Shown here piece after piece: positions 1 through 9,707 of a stretch of DNA of 64,000 bases (within the stretch, counting starts at the first letter, position 1; every line of letters begins with the position of its first letter). The notes beneath the pieces are model-generated. The model did no database searches. It was not told the origin of the DNA and saw nothing but the letters and a program-made list of their open reading frames with translations. Origin of the DNA: Gilvirhabdus luticola (GTDB lineage: Bacteria > Bacteroidota > Bacteroidia > Flavobacteriales > Flavobacteriaceae); the NCBI RefSeq assembly GCF_032583975.1, contig NZ_JAWHTF010000002.1, one strand, 5' to 3'. A program made the position numbers and the translations under genes.

Positions 1-7
1 TATCAAA

Positions 8-1174
8 TTATTGTAATGCCTGATTCAAATCGTTAATTACATCTGAAACATCCTCTAATCCAACCGAAACTCTAACTAATCCATCAGAAATACCAACTTC
101 CAACCTATCTTCTTCACTTAACTTGCTATGGGTTGTACTAGCAGGATGAGTAACAATGGTTTTTGTATCACCCAAATTTGCCGAAAGTGAACATAATTTA
201 ATCGAGTTTAAAAAACTTCTTCCTGCTTCAATACCTCCTTTAACCTCAAAAGCTACAATATTACCTCCTTTTTTCATTTGTTTTTTTGCAACTTGATATT
301 GAGGATGTGATTTTAAAAATGGATATTTTACCCAATTCACATTTTCATGATTTTCTAAAAACTCTGCTACCTTCAACGCATTCTCACAATGTTTATCTAC
401 TCTAACAACCAGTGTTTCCAAACTTTTAGAAAGTAACCATGCATTAAAAGGTGATAATGATGGACCAGTGTTTCTAGAAAACAAATAAATCTCTCTTATT
501 AAGTCTTTTCTACCTACTGTTATTCCTCCAAGAACACGACCTTGACCATCCATAAGTTTGGTAGCTGAATGAACAACTAAATCTGCACCAAATTTTATGG
601 GTTGTTGCAAATAAGGTGTTGCAAAACAATTGTCTACAACTAATATTAGATTATGCTTATTTGCAATTTTTCCTAATAATTCCAAATCCAGAACATCAAC
701 TGCAGGATTTGTTGGAGATTCAGCAAATAAAATTTTCGTTTTCGGTGTAATTAAACTTTCTATTGTATCAGGTTCGTTTACATTAAAATAGCTTGTTGTG
801 ATATTCCATTTAGGAAAATAATTTGTAAAAAGAACATGTGTAGACCCGAACACAGATCGTGCAGAAACTATATGATCTCCACTATTTAGCAGTGCTGCCA
901 AACTTGAAAATATAGCAGCCATGCCAGTTGCAAATGCAAAGCCATCTTCTGCGCCTTCCATTTTACAAACTTTATCTACAAATTCTGAAGTATTTGGATT
1001 TGTAAAACGACTGTAAATATTTCGTTCTTTTTCTTCTGTAAAGGAAGCTCGCATTTCTTCAGCATTCTCAAATACAAAGCCTGAAGTCAAGTACAGTGGA
1101 CTTGAATTCTCTAAAAATTGTGTGTGTTCTATTTGCGTTCTTATTGCGCTTGTTTCAAAATTATCTTTGCTCAT
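8..1174 (-). CDS. metZ: O-succinyl/O-acetylhomoserine sulfhydrylase (MetZ-type, PLP enzyme)
   Basis: This cytoplasmic PLP enzyme of the Cys/Met-metabolism family makes homocysteine from an activated homoserine and sulfide. The 388-aa length is normal. The DNCFATP segment near residue 181 and SATK near 203-206, with Lys206 as the PLP lysine, are family hallmarks. It starts 3 bases after the stop of the upstream trifunctional fusion, so the two genes form one transcript under the SAM-I riboswitch at 4.7 kb. Cystathionine gamma-synthase is a close alternative. The MetX-like partner and the early sequence favour the direct sulfhydrylation route. The choice between succinyl and acetyl substrate cannot be read from the sequence. 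Confidence 0.88.
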   Translation of the reverse strand: MSKDNFETSAIRTQIEHTQFLENSSPLYLTSGFVFENAEEMRASFTEEKERNIYSRFTNPNTSEFVDKVCKMEGAEDGFAFATGMAAIFSSLAALLNSGDHIVSARSVFGSTHVLFTNYFPKWNITTSYFNVNEPDTIESLITPKTKILFAESPTNPAVDVLDLELLGKIANKHNLILVVDNCFATPYLQQPIKFGADLVVHSATKLMDGQGRVLGGITVGRKDLIREIYLFSRNTGPSLSPFNAWLLSKSLETLVVRVDKHCENALKVAEFLENHENVNWVKYPFLKSHPQYQVAKKQMKKGGNIVAFEVKGGIEAGRSFLNSIKLCSLSANLGDTKTIVTHPASTTHSKLSEEDRLEVGISDGLVRVSVGLEDVSDVINDLNQALQ

Positions 1175-1177
1175 TAT

Positions 1178-4100
1178 TTAAATGTTTTTTTCTGTTAATC
1201 TTAATATGTCCCCAAATACACCTCTTGCTGTAACCTGTGCTCCAGCTCCAGCTCCTTGAATAACTATAGGATGTTCACCATAAGATTCGGTGTAAATTTC
1301 AAAAATGGTGTCTGAACCTCCTAAAGAACCTAAAGGTGAATTTTCTGGAACTGAAACCAATTTTACTTCTAATTCTGCACCATACTCATTCTCTAAATTA
1401 CCATGTAAATCTCCTACATACCTTAAAACTTCATTAGGTTTTAGATTCTTTTTTAAATCTTCAAATTGTGCATTGAGTCCATTCAATAAATCTAAAAATG
1501 TTTCCAATTGAATCTCTTTTAAGTTTTCTGGAATTAAACTTTCAATCTGAATATCAGAAATTTCATTATACAAATCAAGCTCTCTAGCTAAAATAAGTAG
1601 CTTTCTTGCTACATCCTTACCAGATAAATCTTCACGAGGATCTGGTTCTGTTAATCCAAGTTTCATAGCTTCCTCTAATATTGTTGAAAACTGTTTTTCT
1701 TCGACAGAAAACTTATTAAACAGATAACTAATAGACCCAGAAAAAACACCTCTAATTCTTGTAATATTTTCTCCAGATAGATGCAGCAGTTTAATAGTAT
1801 CTATTAAAGGTAAACCTGCACCAACATTGGTTTCGTACAGATATCTCTTTTGATATTTTTTAAGGTTATCACGCAATGAATTATAGAAGTCTAAATGAAT
1901 TGTGTTTGCGGTTTTGTTTGAAGACACCAGATCAAAACCATTCTCAATTAAAGTATTATAATTTTCTACGAAATCTTTACTGGCAGTATTATCTATTGCT
2001 ATTAAATTTTCCAAATGATGTTCTTTAGCAAAATTAAGAACATCTGTTATTTGATAGCTATGGGCATGAGATTGCAAGTCTTTTTTCCAATTGTTACCTA
2101 CTCCGTTTTTATTCAACAAGGCATGTTTAGAATTGGCTATGCAAAAGATGTTGAGTTTAATTCCTTTTCGTTTTTCAATATCGTCTTGAGATGAAATCAC
2201 CTGATCTATCAATGCACCGCCAACCAAACCATGACCAAAGACAGCAAGGTTCACTTTTTTAGATATGCCAAAGATTTCACCATGAATAACATTAAGAGCT
2301 TTATGTAATTCTTGTTTTTTAACCACCAAACTCACGTTGCTTCCAGTAACTGTGTTATTGAATAAAAGTGGTATGATTTGATTTCTAATTAAAGCATTGA
2401 AAGGTTTATGGAAAGTGCTTAAATCCTGCCCTATTATAGAGATTACAGAAACATTGTCAATAATTGAAATGTTATTTACATCTTTTGAGTAGAAGTCATT
2501 TTCGAATTCTTGCTCTAAAGCAATAACAGCATCTGAAGCTTTTGTGGCATCTACAACAAGGCCTATTCCTCTTTCCGAAGAGCCTTGAGAAATAATACTA
2601 ACACTAATATTTTGATTACTCAATGCCTTAAAAATTCTGGCATCTACACCAACTTTTCCAAGAAGTCCTCTTCCTTCAAAATTAACCAACGCTACATTTT
2701 CTAAAACCGAAAGTGACTTAATACCCTTACGATTTGTCCTTGCTTTTATCAGTGTTCCTTGATCTTCGGGATTGAAGGTGTTTAAGATTCTTAATGAAAT
2801 ATTCTTCTCTAATAAAGGAATTATGGTTTTGGCATGTAAAACTGTGGTTCCAAAATTAGCAAGTTCATTAGCTTCGCTATAAGATAGTTCATCTATCCGT
2901 TTTGCGTCATGAACCAAATCTGGATTTGCTGTATATATACCATCGATATGTGTATAATTTTGTAGCTCTTCAGCGTCTAAATAATTAGCTAATAAAGATG
3001 CTGTATAGTTGCTTCCGTTTCTACCTAACGTTGTGGTTTCGTTGTTTTTATTAGAGGCTATAAAACCCGACACAACATTGACAACATTTCCGTTTTTTTG
3101 CTTAAAATATTTTAAAATATTTTCTTTTGAAATGTGAAGGTTAGGCTGCGCTTCTCCAAAAACATCGTTGGTTTTTATTAAGTTTCGTGAATCTACAGCT
3201 TCGGCATCTATATTATTCTGTTTTAGCAAGTATGATATCGTTTTTATCGATAACAACTCGCCTTGAGCTAAAACTTCATCTTTAGTCTTTTTGCTATAGT
3301 CTCCAATTAATTTTACACCATTAAAAAGGCGCTCCAAAGTTGAAAACTCTTCTGAAAAGTCTATTTCATTTATTCCATATTTTTGATATTCTTTAAAGCT
3401 TTCAAATTCTTCATCATAAGATAGATTGTTTCTTGCTTTATCTAAAATGGTTTCAAGTTGGTCTGTTGCATTACCTCTAGCAGAAACAACAACCGTTATT
3501 TTTTCACCTTCTTCTATTTTATTTTTTATAATAGAAATGGCTCTATCTAAACCATTTTCATTAGCAAGGGATTTTCCTCCAAATTTTAATACTTTCATTC
3601 TTTTACTTTCTGAATTTGGTCTGAAAATGCTTTCAATAATCTTTTCAAGTTGTTCATATTCTATTAAAAAGGCATCGTGTCCATGCACCGAATTAATTTC
3701 ATTATAGGTTACGTTAGGATGTGTTAATGCCAATTGCTTATATGTTTCTTTATTTTCTTCTGCTGTAAAAAACAAATCCGAATCTACTCCAATAATATGT
3801 ATGTTTGAATTGATAGAATCCAACACATTAAAATCTTCCTGTCTATCTTTTGTAGCATCAATAGTTTTTAACAATTGATTCATTAATTTATATGCGGACA
3901 ACTGAAAGCGTTCCTGTAATTTATTGCCATGATGGAGTAACCAACTCTCTACATTAAAGATTTTTAATTCTTGATTTTTGGTGCGTTGAAATCTTTCTTT
4001 AAAAGATTTTGGTGTTCTATAGCACAGCATAGCATGCATTCTGGCATCATGAACAGGATTGTTGGAATTTAGTAGAAATTGCTCCTGTATCTGACAATTT

Positions 4101-4582
4101 GCAATGAGCCAATCCGTACTCTTCCAATCTGTAGCAATAGGTATAAGGTGTTCAGTGATATTAGGATTAATCACTGCCATTTCCCAGGCAATGCCACCGC
4201 CTAAAGAACCTCCTATAACAGCGAAAAGTTTATCGATTTTTAAAGCCTCAATACCTAAAAGAAAAATCCTGGCAATATCTCTTGCTATAAAATCTTTATA
4301 ATTTTCTATCACAAAACCGTCATAGCCATTTCCGGGAATATTGAATGCAAGTAAAGTATAAGAATTGGTGTCAATTACTTTTTTATTTCCTATAAGATCC
4401 TTCCACCAACCATCTTTTCCACATACATTACTATTTCCGGTTAAGGCATGGTTAACCAATACAACAGGTGCTTCACCCAAAGGTTTACCAAATAACTGAT
4501 AACTTAAACGAATTGTCTCATAAGAAACTTTATTTTCAGTTTTAAAATTAGATAATGTAATATGTTTTAAATCACTTTTCAA
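1178..4582 (-). CDS. Trifunctional fusion: MetX-like homoserine acyltransferase + aspartokinase + homoserine dehydrogenase
   Basis: One 1134-aa chain carries three enzymes of the aspartate-to-methionine/threonine pathway. Residues 1-328 form an alpha/beta hydrolase of the homoserine O-acyltransferase family: NHALTGN at 44-50, nucleophile elbow GGSLGG with Ser126, a VDSD acid region near 267-269 and His302 in GHDAF. Residue 329 is a methionine that opens the aspartokinase motif MKVLKFGGKS. The ThrA-like part follows, with the homoserine dehydrogenase Rossmann loop GHGLVGG near 780 and GVFSGSISYLFN near 945. The ThrA-like part alone is about 806 aa, the usual length of bifunctional ThrA. The reading frame is open through the junction, so this is a real fusion unless Met329 is also used as a start. 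It sits directly under a SAM-I riboswitch and just ahead of metZ. Confidence 0.9.
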   Translation of the reverse strand: MKSDLKHITLSNFKTENKVSYETIRLSYQLFGKPLGEAPVVLVNHALTGNSNVCGKDGWWKDLIGNKKVIDTNSYTLLAFNIPGNGYDGFVIENYKDFIARDIARIFLLGIEALKIDKLFAVIGGSLGGGIAWEMAVINPNITEHLIPIATDWKSTDWLIANCQIQEQFLLNSNNPVHDARMHAMLCYRTPKSFKERFQRTKNQELKIFNVESWLLHHGNKLQERFQLSAYKLMNQLLKTIDATKDRQEDFNVLDSINSNIHIIGVDSDLFFTAEENKETYKQLALTHPNVTYNEINSVHGHDAFLIEYEQLEKIIESIFRPNSESKRMKVLKFGGKSLANENGLDRAISIIKNKIEEGEKITVVVSARGNATDQLETILDKARNNLSYDEEFESFKEYQKYGINEIDFSEEFSTLERLFNGVKLIGDYSKKTKDEVLAQGELLSIKTISYLLKQNNIDAEAVDSRNLIKTNDVFGEAQPNLHISKENILKYFKQKNGNVVNVVSGFIASNKNNETTTLGRNGSNYTASLLANYLDAEELQNYTHIDGIYTANPDLVHDAKRIDELSYSEANELANFGTTVLHAKTIIPLLEKNISLRILNTFNPEDQGTLIKARTNRKGIKSLSVLENVALVNFEGRGLLGKVGVDARIFKALSNQNISVSIISQGSSERGIGLVVDATKASDAVIALEQEFENDFYSKDVNNISIIDNVSVISIIGQDLSTFHKPFNALIRNQIIPLLFNNTVTGSNVSLVVKKQELHKALNVIHGEIFGISKKVNLAVFGHGLVGGALIDQVISSQDDIEKRKGIKLNIFCIANSKHALLNKNGVGNNWKKDLQSHAHSYQITDVLNFAKEHHLENLIAIDNTASKDFVENYNTLIENGFDLVSSNKTANTIHLDFYNSLRDNLKKYQKRYLYETNVGAGLPLIDTIKLLHLSGENITRIRGVFSGSISYLFNKFSVEEKQFSTILEEAMKLGLTEPDPREDLSGKDVARKLLILARELDLYNEISDIQIESLIPENLKEIQLETFLDLLNGLNAQFEDLKKNLKPNEVLRYVGDLHGNLENEYGAELEVKLVSVPENSPLGSLGGSDTIFEIYTESYGEHPIVIQGAGAGAQVTARGVFGDILRLTEKNI

Positions 4583-4623
4583 TGCGATGCATTTTAATAT
4601 TTACTAAATGCTATCTGAAAAGT

Positions 4624-4647
4624 GTATTACTAAAATTGAAGTAATAT
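4624..4647 (-). other. Hairpin between SAM-I aptamer and coding start (possible expression platform)
   Basis: TATTACT at 4625-4631 and AGTAATA at 4640-4646 form a perfect 7-bp stem with an 8-base loop. It lies just after the aptamer on the transcribed minus strand and before the fusion gene. It could be part of the expression platform. It has no long U-tract, so it is not a convincing terminator by itself. Confidence 0.4.
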
Positions 4648-4649
4648 TT

Positions 4650-4760
4650 GGTTATCTATCAATACCTAAAGAGGTATAAGTAGAATTTAGCACCTTCTTT
4701 ACTAATAAAGGGTTGCTAAGGCTTCAAAGGGTCTATTCCCTCCACCTTTCTTGATAACAA
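4650..4760 (-). ncRNA. SAM-I (S-box) riboswitch
   Basis: Read on the minus strand, the leader shows the S-box order: TTATCAAGAAAGG at the 5' side, GGAGGGA, then GACCCTTTGAAGCC, then AGCAACC, then AAGGTGCTAAATTC. A P4-like stem (ATACCTC/TAGGTAT) follows. TATCAA at the 5' end (4752-4757) pairs with TTGATA (4657-4662) to close P1. The adjacent genes make and use homoserine for methionine, the expected regulon. Binding of S-adenosylmethionine should reduce expression of the fusion gene and metZ. Confidence 0.93.
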
Positions 4761-4787
4761 TTCAGTAAATGTTTGAACTTTGTGCCA

Positions 4788-4820
4788 CAAATATTCAGTT
4801 AGAAAATTTTAAAAACCAAA
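4788..4820 (-). promoter_or_regulatory. Bacteroidota-type promoter of the Met/Thr operon
   Basis: On the minus strand, TTTGG (4820-4816) is followed after 20 bases by AATATTTG (4795-4788). This resembles the Bacteroidota -33 TTTG and -7 TAnnTTTG boxes with one mismatch in the -7 box. The predicted start of transcription falls about 25 bases before the riboswitch P1 stem, which fits. Confidence 0.5.
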
Positions 4821-4846
4821 TTTTTTATGACTTATTTTAAAAATTT

Positions 4847-6403
4847 CTAAATTTTTTCTCTTTCCAATTGTTCTAAAAACTTGGTTCTAATAATCTGATC
4901 TACAGGTTTATTTTGGATCTTACTTTCTAGCCATGAAATAATATCTAAATACAAAAATGCGCGTCTCTCATATGGATGGTCTTCATACTGTTTTAACTTT
5001 TCATGAAGGTTGATGAAGGCTGTTTTTAACTCATGTGGATAAATATCTCCCAATCCTCTTAAGAATTTAATCATCTCTTTTTGAACTTCATATAGGTCTT
5101 CCATTTTGATTAAGAACTTATAAGTGCTTCTTATCTGAATATCCAAATTATAATCCATACCCGCTTCGTAATGTGCAACCAGATTTAATATTCTTGAAAA
5201 ACACAATAGATCTTCACGCATTTCAAGAGACTTATTATTAATTATTTTGGTTAAATAATCAATGCATTTCTTAAAATCACCAGCTCCAAAATATAAACTG
5301 GCAATCTTGTAATAGAATACCATAACATGATGCTCATCAATTTTGTTTTTATACTTTTTAAGGTTTTCCAAAACTTCTACTACCAATGATAACCCTTCAT
5401 GAAATGTGCCTTCCATAAAATGAAGATTGATTTTATTATTGTATACATACATAAAAATCAACCCGTTTACATTATCATCTATCGGAAACCATTTCTCTTT
5501 GGTTATTGTCTCTAAATTATTTAATGTGCTTTTAAATTTTTCGTGATAATTAATGTAAAAGAGAGTCTCTAGCAAGTAATGATTTCCTCTCAAGAAAAAA
5601 ACTGGATTCAATTCAATCATATGCTTATTTTCATAAAATAAATCAACCCACTTGGAAGCATATTTGTAACACGATAAAAAATCATGAGTTAAAAAACTAT
5701 ACCACAGATAGGCTTTATAAAGCCATAATTTTTCTCGAAAACCTAATTTATTGATATCATATTTAGGTAATCTTGCATGAAAGTATTTAGTAATGCGTTT
5801 ATTCTCCTTATCATTTTTTACATAACCTGTCTTTAAAAATAACCCATATAGTTGAAGTGATAAATTCGAAAGTTTACTAGCTAAAACATTTTGTACACTC
5901 AATTCTTTAGCCTGTATAGTAAGCTCATCTGCTCTACTGCTGATACTTCTGGTTATATATTGCGATTCTATAACCTTTTCAAGCTCAATGATTTCATAAG
6001 CTATATTTTTCTCTTCATTTTCTATGGCAAGAGTTTTTGCTTTATCTAAAATCTTTAAGCTTTGTTTATACAACCCTTTATGGTAAAGAATGGTGGCAAA
6101 ATCCAATTGTTCACGTATTTGAATCCGGATGTTTTGATGTGAAGGGTTTAACCTTAAACTAATCAAGATTTGCTTGTATAAATGTGCTTTTAGGTTTGAA
6201 AGTTGTTGCTTTTTAACAAAATCATTTTTTAAAATGGTAGGTTCATCATATACAGTTAATTTATCTAAAATATTAAAGAGCATCAAAAATTTTGAATCCT
6301 CATTTACTCCCAATCTTCCAACATAAAGTTTGAATTGTCTTTTTTCAGATTTGGACAAGGACTTTATCAGAATAAACAAATTATCTTTTTGCTCTTTAGT
6401 CAT
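4847..6403 (-). CDS. Cytoplasmic helical-repeat (TPR-like) protein of unknown function
   Basis: This 518-aa protein has no signal peptide or membrane segment. The chain is almost all amphipathic helix: a basic N-terminal helix pair (residues 1-40), then repeated 30-40-residue helical hairpins with Leu/Tyr/Ala spacing like tetratricopeptide or other alpha-solenoid repeats. No catalytic motif is visible and I do not recognise a named family. It is divergent from leuA with 146 bases between starts, but nothing ties it to leucine synthesis. An 8-bp perfect inverted repeat sits 9 bases upstream of its start. It is probably a protein-protein interaction scaffold. Confidence 0.6.
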   Translation of the reverse strand: MTKEQKDNLFILIKSLSKSEKRQFKLYVGRLGVNEDSKFLMLFNILDKLTVYDEPTILKNDFVKKQQLSNLKAHLYKQILISLRLNPSHQNIRIQIREQLDFATILYHKGLYKQSLKILDKAKTLAIENEEKNIAYEIIELEKVIESQYITRSISSRADELTIQAKELSVQNVLASKLSNLSLQLYGLFLKTGYVKNDKENKRITKYFHARLPKYDINKLGFREKLWLYKAYLWYSFLTHDFLSCYKYASKWVDLFYENKHMIELNPVFFLRGNHYLLETLFYINYHEKFKSTLNNLETITKEKWFPIDDNVNGLIFMYVYNNKINLHFMEGTFHEGLSLVVEVLENLKKYKNKIDEHHVMVFYYKIASLYFGAGDFKKCIDYLTKIINNKSLEMREDLLCFSRILNLVAHYEAGMDYNLDIQIRSTYKFLIKMEDLYEVQKEMIKFLRGLGDIYPHELKTAFINLHEKLKQYEDHPYERRAFLYLDIISWLESKIQNKPVDQIIRTKFLEQLEREKI

Positions 6404-6411
6404 AGTATAAA

Positions 6412-6432
6412 AATCAATTTATATAATTGATT
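6412..6432. promoter_or_regulatory. Perfect inverted repeat in the leader of the TPR-like gene
   Basis: AATCAATT and AATTGATT form an 8-bp perfect inverted repeat around a 5-base TATAT centre, 9 bases before the start codon of the minus-strand gene. It could be an operator or a hairpin covering the ribosome-binding region. Confidence 0.4.
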
Positions 6433-6512
6433 ATCAAGAATATAACAAAATATTTCTTAATTAAACATCGTAAAATCATAATGATTAATTCTCATTAGAG
6501 AAATCCAAAATA

Positions 6513-6534
6513 TAAATTCGTATAACAATACGAA
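6513..6534 (+). promoter_or_regulatory. Palindrome and possible -7 box before leuA
   Basis: TTCGTAT-AACA-ATACGAA (6517-6534) is a perfect 7-bp inverted repeat 15 bases before the leuA start. TAAATTCG (6513-6520) overlaps it and resembles a weak TAnnTTTG -7 box, so a repressor or hairpin here would sit at the transcription start. No clear TTTG -33 box is visible at the right distance. Confidence 0.4.
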
Positions 6535-6549
6535 AATATATTTAAACAA

Positions 6550-7725
6550 ATGTCTATTTCTAACATACATATTTTTGATACAACGCTACGTGACGGCGAG
6601 CAAGTACCTGGCTGTAAACTCAATACCGAACAAAAATTAGTTATTGCAGAACAACTTGATTTTTTAGGTGTTGATATTATAGAGGCAGGTTTTCCTATTT
6701 CTAGTCCTGGTGACTTTATATCAGTTGAGGAAATATCAAAAATTGTGAAGAATGCAACAGTTTGTGGTTTAACAAGATCTGTAGAAAAAGATATAAAAGT
6801 AGCCGCAGAAGCTTTGAGATATGCTAAAAAACCGAGAATTCATACAGGTATAGGCACATCAGATTCGCATATCGTTCACAAGTTTAAATCAAATAAAGAA
6901 GATATTATCAAACGTGCTGTAGCAGCCGTAAGCTATGCAAAATCTTTTGTTGAAGATGTCGAATTTTATGCTGAAGATGCTGGAAGAACAGATAACGAAT
7001 ACCTGGCAAGAGTTTGTGAGGCCGTTATAAAAGCAGGAGCAACTGTTTTAAATATTCCAGACACTACAGGATACTGTTTACCAAGTGAATATGGTGCAAA
7101 AATGAAATATCTTAAAGAGAATGTCGAAGGTATAGAGAACGCCATATTGTCCTGTCACTGTCATAACGATTTGGGTCTGGCAACAGCCAATTCCATTGAA
7201 GGTGTTATCAATGGAGCAAGACAAATAGAATGTACCATTAATGGTATTGGTGAACGTGCAGGTAACACGGCTCTTGAAGAGGTTGTTATGATTTTAAAAC
7301 AACATCCATATTTAAAACTAGATACTAATATTGATACATCAATGTTATATGGTATTAGTCAATTAGTATCAGACAGTATGGGAATCTATACGCAACCAAA
7401 CAAAGCCATTGTTGGAGCCAACGCATTTGCACATAGCTCTGGTATACATCAAGATGGTGTGATAAAAAATCGTGAAACTTACGAGATTATCGATCCAAAA
7501 GATGTAGGTGTTACAGAATCTGCTATTGTTTTAACCGCAAGAAGTGGTCGAGCAGCATTGGCATACAGAGCTAAAAATATTGGTTACGAACTAACTAAAC
7601 TTCAACTTGATGAAGTTTATGCCAACTTCTTAAATTTTGCAGATAAAAAGAAAGAAATAGACGATTCTGACATTCATAAAATAATAGAAACTAGTAAAGT
7701 TTATAACGAAATCATAAATTCATAA
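6550..7725 (+). CDS. leuA: 2-isopropylmalate synthase, short form
   Basis: This enzyme catalyses the first step of leucine synthesis, condensing acetyl-CoA with 2-oxoisovalerate. FDTTLRDGEQVPG (about residues 9-21) is the DRE-TIM metallolyase start, and the CHCHNDLG metal-binding HxH lies near 202-209. At 391 aa it has the catalytic barrel and subdomain but lacks the C-terminal regulatory domain that brings classical LeuA to above 500 aa. Leucine feedback through that domain is therefore not expected. It opens a tight leuA-leuC-leuD-leuB operon, with leuC starting 2 bases after its stop. Homocitrate or citramalate synthase are relatives. The adjacent leuCDB genes settle the call. Confidence 0.92.
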   Translation: MSISNIHIFDTTLRDGEQVPGCKLNTEQKLVIAEQLDFLGVDIIEAGFPISSPGDFISVEEISKIVKNATVCGLTRSVEKDIKVAAEALRYAKKPRIHTGIGTSDSHIVHKFKSNKEDIIKRAVAAVSYAKSFVEDVEFYAEDAGRTDNEYLARVCEAVIKAGATVLNIPDTTGYCLPSEYGAKMKYLKENVEGIENAILSCHCHNDLGLATANSIEGVINGARQIECTINGIGERAGNTALEEVVMILKQHPYLKLDTNIDTSMLYGISQLVSDSMGIYTQPNKAIVGANAFAHSSGIHQDGVIKNRETYEIIDPKDVGVTESAIVLTARSGRAALAYRAKNIGYELTKLQLDEVYANFLNFADKKKEIDDSDIHKIIETSKVYNEIINS

Positions 7726-7727
7726 TA

Positions 7728-9110
7728 ATGGGTAAAACATTATTCGATAAAGTTTGGGATGCACATGTGGTCGATTCAATAGAGAATGGACCACAAATTT
7801 TATATATAGACAAACATTTAATTCATGAAGTTACAAGCCCTCAAGCTTTTAACGAATTAAGAGAACGCAATATTCCAATTGCAAGACCAAAACAAGTAAT
7901 TGCAACAGCAGATCATAATACCCCAACAATAGACCAACATTTGCCGGTTAAGGATGAACTATCTAGAAAACAGTTAGAACAACTTTCAACAAATTGCAAG
8001 GAAAATGGTATCACACTGTACGATTTAGGTCATCAATACAATGGTATAGTTCACGTCATGGCTCCAGAATTGGGTATCACACAACCTGGAATGACGATGG
8101 TCTGCGGAGATAGTCACACTTCTACTCATGGTGCATTTGGTGCTATTGCTTTTGGGATAGGCACAAGTCAGGTTGCACAAGTTTTTGCAAGTCAATGTTT
8201 GTTATTACAAAAGCCAAAAAGTTTACGCGTAAATGTTAACGGAACATTGAAAAAAGGTGTCTATCCAAAAGATGTTATTCTCTATGTCATTTCAAAATTA
8301 GGAACCAATTCGGGTACAGGTTATTTCTGTGAATATGCTGGAAATGTGTTCGAAGAAATGAGTATGGAAGGCAGAATGACCGTTTGTAACATGAGTATAG
8401 AAATGGGAGCTCGTGGTGGTATGATTGCACCAGACGTAACAACTTTTGAATATGTAAAAGGAAGAGAATTCGCGCCAAAAGGTGAAGAATTTGACAAAAA
8501 AGTCGCTTACTGGAAATCTCTTCCTAGCGATGCAGATGCTGAATTTGACAAGGAATATTTCTTTGATGCAGCAGATATTGAACCTATGGTTACTTATGGT
8601 ACAAATCCTGGAATGGGAATTAAAATAACAGAAAATATTCCCGAATTAAACGATGCCTCTTTTGAAAAATCTTTGAAATATATGAACTTTCAAAAGGGTG
8701 AATCTTTAATCAATAAACCTATCAACTATGTGTTTATTGGAAGTTGTACCAACTCCAGAATTGAAGACTTTAGAGTTGCTGCAAACTACGTAAAAGGCAA
8801 GCATAAAGCCTCAAATGTTACCGCTTGGTTAGTTCCGGGAAGTAAACAGGTTGAAGCTCAAATAATAAAGGAAGGTTTAAAAGATATTTTTGACGAAGCA
8901 GGTTTTAAACTACGCCAACCTGGATGTTCAGCTTGTTTAGCAATGAATGATGATAAAATTCCACAAGGTGAATACTGCGTTTCTACATCCAATAGAAATT
9001 TTGAAGGTAGACAAGGACAAGGCGCAAGAACTATATTGGCGAGTCCTTTGGTTGCTGCAGCAACAGCTGTTGAAGGAAAAATTATAGACATAACAAAACA
9101 CTTAAACTAA
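7728..9110 (+). CDS. leuC: 3-isopropylmalate dehydratase large subunit
   Basis: This [4Fe-4S] aconitase-family subunit isomerises 2- to 3-isopropylmalate together with LeuD. At 460 aa it is full length. Cluster ligands are visible in SCTNSR (about residue 339) and in GCSACLAMN (about 399-406). MVCGDSHTSTHGAFG near residue 125 is the family substrate-binding signature. The start codon is 3 bases past the leuA stop, and the leuD ATG follows the stop codon directly, which indicates translational coupling and stoichiometric subunits. Confidence 0.95.
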   Translation: MGKTLFDKVWDAHVVDSIENGPQILYIDKHLIHEVTSPQAFNELRERNIPIARPKQVIATADHNTPTIDQHLPVKDELSRKQLEQLSTNCKENGITLYDLGHQYNGIVHVMAPELGITQPGMTMVCGDSHTSTHGAFGAIAFGIGTSQVAQVFASQCLLLQKPKSLRVNVNGTLKKGVYPKDVILYVISKLGTNSGTGYFCEYAGNVFEEMSMEGRMTVCNMSIEMGARGGMIAPDVTTFEYVKGREFAPKGEEFDKKVAYWKSLPSDADAEFDKEYFFDAADIEPMVTYGTNPGMGIKITENIPELNDASFEKSLKYMNFQKGESLINKPINYVFIGSCTNSRIEDFRVAANYVKGKHKASNVTAWLVPGSKQVEAQIIKEGLKDIFDEAGFKLRQPGCSACLAMNDDKIPQGEYCVSTSNRNFEGRQGQGARTILASPLVAAATAVEGKIIDITKHLN

Positions 9111-9701
9111 ATGGAAAAATTTACAACATTACATTCCACCGCAGTTCCTTTAGATATTAAAGATGTAGATACAGATCAAATAATTCCTGCTCGTTTTTTA
9201 AAAGCAACAGACAAAAAAGGATTTGGAGATAATGCTTTTAGAGATTGGAGATACGATAAAAATGGAAAGCTCAATGAAGATTTTGTTTTAAACGATTCAA
9301 CCTATTCAGGAAATATTTTAGTTGCTGGTGATAATTTTGGTTGCGGTTCCAGTCGTGAGCATGCACCATGGGCTTTAGTTGGTTATGGTTTTAAAGTCAT
9401 TGTTTCAAGTTTCTTTGCCGATATTTTTAAAGGTAATGCTTTAAATAATGGTTTATTACCAGTACAAGTGTCACCAGAGTTTTTAAAAGAGTTAATGTCT
9501 GAAATTATAAACAATCCAGAAACAATTGCTACTGTGGATTTGGGGGCACAAGTGATTTCTGCTAAAAATGGTTCTTTATCAGAATCTTTCGAAATTGATC
9601 CTTATAAAAAAACATGCATGATTAATGGCTATGATGATATTGATTTTTTGTTGAGCAAAAAAGATGCTATCGAAGCCTTTGAAGTTGAAAATCAATTTTA
9701 G
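9111..9701 (+). CDS. leuD: 3-isopropylmalate dehydratase small subunit
   Basis: This swivelling-domain partner of LeuC has 196 aa, the normal length. DVDTDQIIPARFLK near residue 18 and GDNFGCGSSREHAPWAL near 73-89 are LeuD hallmarks; the GSSREHA loop binds substrate. Its ATG abuts the leuC stop without a gap, and leuB begins 6 bases after its own stop. Confidence 0.95.
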   Translation: MEKFTTLHSTAVPLDIKDVDTDQIIPARFLKATDKKGFGDNAFRDWRYDKNGKLNEDFVLNDSTYSGNILVAGDNFGCGSSREHAPWALVGYGFKVIVSSFFADIFKGNALNNGLLPVQVSPEFLKELMSEIINNPETIATVDLGAQVISAKNGSLSESFEIDPYKKTCMINGYDDIDFLLSKKDAIEAFEVENQF

Positions 9702-9707
9702 TTAACA

